A stretch of DNA of 64,000 bases from positions 1 through 64,000 of the forward strand of contig CAZVYQ010000006.1 in assembly GCA_964631375.1 (NCBI GenBank), read 5' to 3'. A program made the translations under genes and the position numbers. This DNA is from JAAYYM01 sp964631375. Lineage in GTDB: Bacteria; Bacillota; Clostridia; Lachnospirales; Lachnospiraceae. Under the pieces are notes generated by a model, which was not told the DNA's origin, did no database searches, and worked only from the letters and a program-made list of their open reading frames with translations. Positions 60,238-64,000 of this stretch are shown here, piece by piece. Numbering within the stretch: the first letter of the stretch is position 1; every line of letters starts with the position of its first letter.

Positions 60238-61077
60238 TTAGCCCTTCACTGCCCCTGCCGCTACACCTTCAATGATGTATTTCTGACAGAACAGATAGAA
60301 AATAATGATCGGAATAATTGCAAGTACCAATAATGCCATCATGGCACCCATATCCTTTGCTCCATACGAGCCTACCAGGTACTGTACTACAACCGGTATC
60401 GTCTTATATTCTGTACTAAGACCAATAATCAAATATGGCAGCAAATAGTCGTTCCATATCCACATTGCATTCAAGATCGAAACTGTGATCGCTGTAGGTT
60501 TCAGGATCGGCATTACTACACCGAAGAAGGTTTGCAGTGGATTGCAGCCATCGATCATGGCAGCTTCCTCGATCTCCAGCGGAATTGATTTGACAAAACC
60601 ACTGAACATGAACACCGAAAGCCCCGCTCCAAATCCCAGATAGAGCAACACCATACCTAACGGGTTGTTCAGTTTAAACATATTTGCAAGCTTTGTCATC
60701 GTAAACATGACCATCTGAAAGGGAACGATCATGGAAAATACAAACATATAATATAGAGCACCGGTAAGTTTTGATTTTACTCTCGTTATATAATATGCCG
60801 TCATGGACGTAAAGAGCAAGATGGCAAGAACAGAGAAGATCGTAATAAAACATGACCATCCGAATGCTGAGAAAAATCCTGTCTTCTGAATACCGTTGAT
60901 ATAGTTTGTCAGTCCTGAAAAGGTCAGTGCTGTAGGCAATGCAAACGGATCATCGCTGATATAGAGCTTTCCTTTGAATGAATTCAATACTACAAAGAAG
61001 ATTGGAACAAGAAAAACAAGTGCAACCATAGCCATTAGAACTGTGAGAATGCCATTTGCGATTGATTTTTTCATCAT
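60238..61077 (-). CDS. Maltodextrin-type ABC transporter permease (MalG type)
   Basis: A 279-residue permease with six membrane segments and the EAA loop PLEIEEAAMIDGCNPLQTFFGVVMP (in parts, near 173-197), ending QKYIIEGVAAGAVKG. The start overlaps the MalF-type stop by 4 bp (ATGA), with GGAGGTGG upstream. It resembles the MalG-type subunit encoded at 47531-48367 but is clearly a separate paralogue. Confidence 0.95.
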   Translation of the reverse strand: MMKKSIANGILTVLMAMVALVFLVPIFFVVLNSFKGKLYISDDPFALPTALTFSGLTNYINGIQKTGFFSAFGWSCFITIFSVLAILLFTSMTAYYITRVKSKLTGALYYMFVFSMIVPFQMVMFTMTKLANMFKLNNPLGMVLLYLGFGAGLSVFMFSGFVKSIPLEIEEAAMIDGCNPLQTFFGVVMPILKPTAITVSILNAMWIWNDYLLPYLIIGLSTEYKTIPVVVQYLVGSYGAKDMGAMMALLVLAIIPIIIFYLFCQKYIIEGVAAGAVKG

Positions 61078-61916
61078 TGCTCCACCTCCCTCTTTCTGGT
61101 GGCAACAAGCTGTGACAAGGCGATCGCTGCTACCACAATAAAGAACAATACTGCCTTAGCCTGGCCTACACCCTCAAATCCTACACGTCCATAAAAAGTA
61201 TTATAAATATCAAGTGCCAGCATTGCTGTTTTATTACTTGGTGCACCTGCAGTCAGAGCCAGATTTTGGTCAAATAACTTAAAACTGTTTGATACAGTTA
61301 AAAATAAACATATCGTAATCGATGGCATTACCATCGGAATTTTCACATTCATTAACACCTGCCATGGTGTTGCTCCATCTATTTTAGCTGCCTCTATCAA
61401 TTCAGGCGGAACATTTTGCAGACCTGCAATATAGATAATCATCATATATCCGATCAGCTGCCAGTTCATCAACACAACCAGACCCCAAAATCCATAGGTC
61501 GCATTTGCTACAAGTGTTGTCTCATATTTTACAAGTAAAGCATTGATCATGGATTGCCAGATATACCCCAAAATGATACCGCCTATCAGATTTGGCATAA
61601 AAAAGACGGTACGGAACAGGTTGGTTCCTTTGATTTTCTTTGTAAGTGCCAGTGCAATCAGAAATGCCAGAAGATTAATTGATACAATCGATACCAATGC
61701 GAATCTGAGGGTAAACCAGAACGCATTTGTGAATTTCTGATCGGCAAATATCTGTGTATAATTGCTCAGTCCTACCCACTTTGCACTGGTAACGGTCTTA
61801 AATTTACAGAATGACAGATATAGTCCCATTAAAAATGGTGCAACGAATGCAAAGATAAACGCAATTAACGTTGGAATCACGAATATGGGAAAATACTTTT
61901 TCAATGTTTTCTGCAT
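61074..61916 (-). CDS. Maltodextrin-type ABC transporter permease (MalF type)
   Basis: A 280-residue permease with six membrane segments and the EAA loop PPELIEAAKIDGATPWQVLMNVKIPMVMP (in parts). It is shorter than E. coli MalF because the large periplasmic loop is absent, as usual in Firmicutes. AGGAGAG precedes ATG 61916. It is separated from the binding-protein gene by 183 bp containing a strong hairpin. Confidence 0.95.
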   Translation of the reverse strand: MQKTLKKYFPIFVIPTLIAFIFAFVAPFLMGLYLSFCKFKTVTSAKWVGLSNYTQIFADQKFTNAFWFTLRFALVSIVSINLLAFLIALALTKKIKGTNLFRTVFFMPNLIGGIILGYIWQSMINALLVKYETTLVANATYGFWGLVVLMNWQLIGYMMIIYIAGLQNVPPELIEAAKIDGATPWQVLMNVKIPMVMPSITICLFLTVSNSFKLFDQNLALTAGAPSNKTAMLALDIYNTFYGRVGFEGVGQAKAVLFFIVVAAIALSQLVATRKREVEQ

Positions 61917-62003
61917 ATGCTCTCTCCTTTTTCTACTTCCGGAATGCCAGAGACATTGTATCTGTGCATCCTGTCCTGTCTTTTAATTCATTACCTAAAA
62001 TAT

Positions 62004-62031
62004 GGGCAGTGGCTAGGCTAAGCCACTGCCC
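62004..62031. terminator. Intercistronic hairpin after the maltodextrin binding-protein gene
   Basis: GGGCAGTGGCT (62004-62014) pairs perfectly with AGCCACTGCCC (62021-62031) over a 6-nt loop. On the minus strand the T run after it is short (ATATTTTAGG), so it probably stabilises the binding-protein message or ends transcription only partly, giving more binding protein than permease. Confidence 0.85.
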
Positions 62032-62099
62032 ACTGATCATTATATCATATGATTACTTTAATTTCATTATTGAATCGTTGTTGTAATTGCCTCTAGAGT

Positions 62100-63533
62100 C
62101 TATTCCTGAGCTGCAGCTGTAGCTGCTTTCTCTGATGCCCACTCATCAATTACTAACTGCTTTACATCATCCCATTCCATAGAACCTGATGCATACTCCA
62201 GAAGAGCTGCTCCAAAGTCATCCTTGAAGGTCTGGCTCGGGAATGATGTGAAGTTCCATGCTACACTTGTCAATGATGAATCAGCCATATACTTGATTAC
62301 TTCCTGTGCAAGAGGATCGGTTGGCTTCTCATTGTCAGCAAATGTGTTGAACGGAGCGATGAATCCAAGATCGTTTGTAACTGCTGCCTTACCTGCATCT
62401 GAGCTGAATAACCACTCTACGAATGCGATTGAAGCTGCCTGATCTTCCGGCTTAGCCTGGCTGTTGATAGAGAAGAAGTTCTCTGTACCTGTGCAGAGAC
62501 CCTGTGTCTCCTCACCCTTAACGCCTGTGTAAATCGGTAAGAATTTAACATCTGTATCCTTAACTGTGTTGCCTTCTACACCTGAGATCTGTCCCCAGCC
62601 CCAGTTACCGTTCTGTACCATAGCTGCTTTTCCAAGTGCGAACTCTGCCATAGAGTCATCAACTGACTTGCTTCCTAAAAGGCCTGCCTTAGTACATGAA
62701 TTGTTGATATACAGATCAAAGATATTCTTGTAGTTGTCTGAATATGTGAACTCAAGTGCGTCTGTATCTGTGATACCTTTGTCCTTGTACTCATAATATA
62801 CAGGAATGTTTGCAAGGTGTGTCTGCCATCTCCAATCCTCACCAGGTGTTAATGATGTGGATGCGAATACGCCTTCGATACCAAGATCTGCTGCCTTAGA
62901 CTGCATATCTTCTACAACTGCCTTTAATGTATCAAAGTTCTTGATCTCGTCGATGGAAGCTGCCTTAGCACCGTCCATTGCAAAATACTTATCCATGATT
63001 GCATTATTGTAAATGATGCCGTAACCTTCAACTACATAAGGGATACCATATACACCGCCATCTTCACCTGTTACTGCAAGACTCTTGTCAAGCAACCAGC
63101 TGTAAAGGTTTGTGTCTTTCAGATCCAGACAATAATCTTTCCAATTCTGATATCCAACAGGTCCGTTGATCTGGAACAGTGTAGGTGCGTCTGCATTTGC
63201 TACTTCTGACATCAATGTCTGCTCATAAGTTCCGCTTGCTGCTGTAACAACCTTAACAGGAACTCCTGTCTCCTCTGTGTACTTAGCTGCTAAGCTCTGC
63301 CAAATCTCGTCTACTTCAGGTTTGAAGTTCAGGTAGTAAACCTGGCCTTCGCCTGCTGCAGCTGCTGTATCGTCTGCAGGTGCTGCTTCCTCTGCTGCGG
63401 GTGCCTCTTCTTCTGCAGGTGCAGCTTCTTCTGTTGCCGGTGCTGTCTCTGTAGATGCTGATGAACCACAGCCTGCTAACAATGCAGATACCATTGCTAC
63501 AGATAATAACACGCTAATCATTTTCTTTTTCAT
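62100..63533 (-). CDS. Maltodextrin-type ABC transporter substrate-binding lipoprotein
   Basis: Family 1 solute-binding protein of 477 residues. The signal peptide MKKKMISVLLSVAMVSALLAGC ends in a lipobox, and an Ala/Glu/Pro-rich spacer (about 23-65) closely resembles that of the BMP lipoprotein at 25563-26795. The core holds PTLFQINGPVGYQNW, IPYVVEGYGIIYNNAIMD and KAAMVQNGNWGWGQI. The context with malQ, two permeases and a GH13 gene points to maltodextrins. AGAGGT precedes the start. No ATPase is encoded in the cluster, suggesting a shared ATPase. Confidence 0.95.
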   Translation of the reverse strand: MKKKMISVLLSVAMVSALLAGCGSSASTETAPATEEAAPAEEEAPAAEEAAPADDTAAAAGEGQVYYLNFKPEVDEIWQSLAAKYTEETGVPVKVVTAASGTYEQTLMSEVANADAPTLFQINGPVGYQNWKDYCLDLKDTNLYSWLLDKSLAVTGEDGGVYGIPYVVEGYGIIYNNAIMDKYFAMDGAKAASIDEIKNFDTLKAVVEDMQSKAADLGIEGVFASTSLTPGEDWRWQTHLANIPVYYEYKDKGITDTDALEFTYSDNYKNIFDLYINNSCTKAGLLGSKSVDDSMAEFALGKAAMVQNGNWGWGQISGVEGNTVKDTDVKFLPIYTGVKGEETQGLCTGTENFFSINSQAKPEDQAASIAFVEWLFSSDAGKAAVTNDLGFIAPFNTFADNEKPTDPLAQEVIKYMADSSLTSVAWNFTSFPSQTFKDDFGAALLEYASGSMEWDDVKQLVIDEWASEKAATAAAQE

Positions 63534-63653
63534 AATGCTTACCTCTCCTTTTTACTCTTTTCATTGTACTGCTTTGCAATACAACAGTTATAGGTTGCCA
63601 CGGAATGGAAGTATTTATACTTTTTTGTATGTATTTCCTTCCGTCAGTTTTTT

Positions 63654-63689
63654 GGAAACGGTGTCGGTATCGTTGTCGGTAACGTTTCC
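63654..63689. promoter_or_regulatory. Three head-to-tail 12-bp LacI-type operator boxes
   Basis: GGAAACGGTGTC (63654-63665), GGTATCGTTGTC (63666-63677) and GGTAACGTTTCC (63678-63689) abut exactly, each with CG at positions 6-7. The outer ends also form a perfect 9-bp inverted repeat, TTGGAAACG (63652-63660) and CGTTTCCAA (63683-63691). They lie between the binding-protein gene (start 63533) and the divergent GH13 gene (start 63898), in a 364-bp stretch with no other gene. Confidence 0.7.
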
Positions 63690-63897
63690 AATAACCTTAC
63701 AAAGATAATAGCACACCCATATCATTTCTGCAATACCATAATAAAACTTTGGTTAAAATATACCATTTTAGGAAGAGGGTTTTGTTCACTTTTCACATAT
63801 AGACAAAGAACTGATCATATCTGTCTTTTCGCAAACACATTTCTGATATATAATGAGACTACTGATATGATTTTGAAGAAAGAAGAGGTCAACAACA

Positions 63898-64000
63898 ATG
63901 AATACAAGACAACCCCAATGGTTGAATGATGCTGTTTTCTATGAAATCTATCCGCAATCCTTTCGTGACACCAATCAGGATGGGATCGGTGATTTTCAGG
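63898..64000 (+). CDS. GH13 alpha-glucosidase/amylase family protein, 5' end only
   Basis: The frame starts at ATG 63898 (MNTRQPQWLNDAVFYEIYPQS), with AGAAGAGG about 10 bases upstream, and runs off the right edge after 34 codons. The sequence AVFYEIYPQSF-D-N-DGIGDF is the hallmark beginning of the GH13 catalytic barrel (oligo-1,6-glucosidase, alpha-glucosidase or related). No signal peptide precedes it, so the enzyme should be cytoplasmic and act on the imported maltodextrins. A TATAAT at 63849-63854 could be its -10 box, without a convincing -35. Confidence 0.9.
   Translation, partial: MNTRQPQWLNDAVFYEIYPQSFRDTNQDGIGDFQ

Overview
The window looks like a scaffold from a low-to-moderate GC, endospore-forming Firmicute of the class Clostridia, most likely family Lachnospiraceae. 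Reasons: the gene orders rho-rpmE-DUF1385-prmC-prfA and tig-clpP-clpX-lon-engB, an alpha/beta-type small acid-soluble spore protein, strong AGGAGG-type ribosome binding sites, many lipoproteins with LxGC lipoboxes, and DUF4364 and DUF4250 proteins typical of this group. Genus cannot be decided from the sequence. Two runs of exactly 100 N (16578-16677 and 35733-35832) mark scaffold gaps of unknown true size, both inside repeats. I see no rRNA, tRNA, insertion sequence, prophage or CRISPR array.

Layout. 1-860: end of a gene for an unknown membrane protein, then about 450 bp of non-coding repeats and hairpins. 862-6113 (minus): translation and transcription housekeeping (prfA, prmC, DUF1385, rpmE, rho). 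6350-11687: DUF4364, rarA, a polysaccharide deacetylase, a small DUF4250 gene and a GH2 beta-mannosidase. 11913-15096 (plus): a gliding-type ABC exporter whose permease and GldG-like parts are fused. 15235-16744: small membrane protein, TetR regulator, a 12-unit operator-like repeat array, a large hairpin and a 62-bp tandem repeat broken by an N gap. 16745-21674 (minus): a compact three-gene cassette (formyltransferase/DUF2156 fusion, MATE transporter with a C-terminal histidine-kinase-like ATPase domain, SpoIIE-type phosphatase), the best candidate here for an undescribed system. 21704-26795 (minus): BMP-type nucleoside ABC importer, with a 51-bp double-hairpin repeat array between the binding protein and the ATPase. 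26910-35578 (minus): cation efflux, AI-2E-type permease, engB, lon, clpX, clpP, tig. 35895-38722: MerR/TipAS regulator with a textbook 19-bp-spacer promoter, a lipoprotein, a leader-ORF/terminator ahead of a TM1266-like regulator and an ECF S component, and a spore protein. 38887-43943 (minus): RND efflux pump, adaptor and TetR regulator.

44163-51332 (plus) is a disaccharide phosphorolysis operon: LacI regulator, three-gene sugar ABC importer, GH65 phosphorylase and beta-phosphoglucomutase, so that an imported alpha-glucoside would be split to glucose plus beta-glucose-1-phosphate and then glucose-6-phosphate. Three sites with GTAAA/TTTAC half-sites fit control by the LacI protein. 51358-54371 carries an M3-like lipoprotein peptidase, a CPBP protease and a DJ-1 protein. 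54407-57000 (minus) is a putative cyclic-nucleotide module: cNMP-binding protein, sugar isomerase-like protein and PAS-class III cyclase whose base-specifying residue looks guanylyl-like. 57641-63533 (minus) is a maltodextrin operon (binding protein, two permeases, 4-alpha-glucanotransferase, LacI regulator), divergent from a GH13 gene that runs off the right edge. Between the two lie three head-to-tail 12-bp CG-centred operator-like boxes.

Several start codons were moved inward from the longest open frame using ribosome binding sites; each entry states why.
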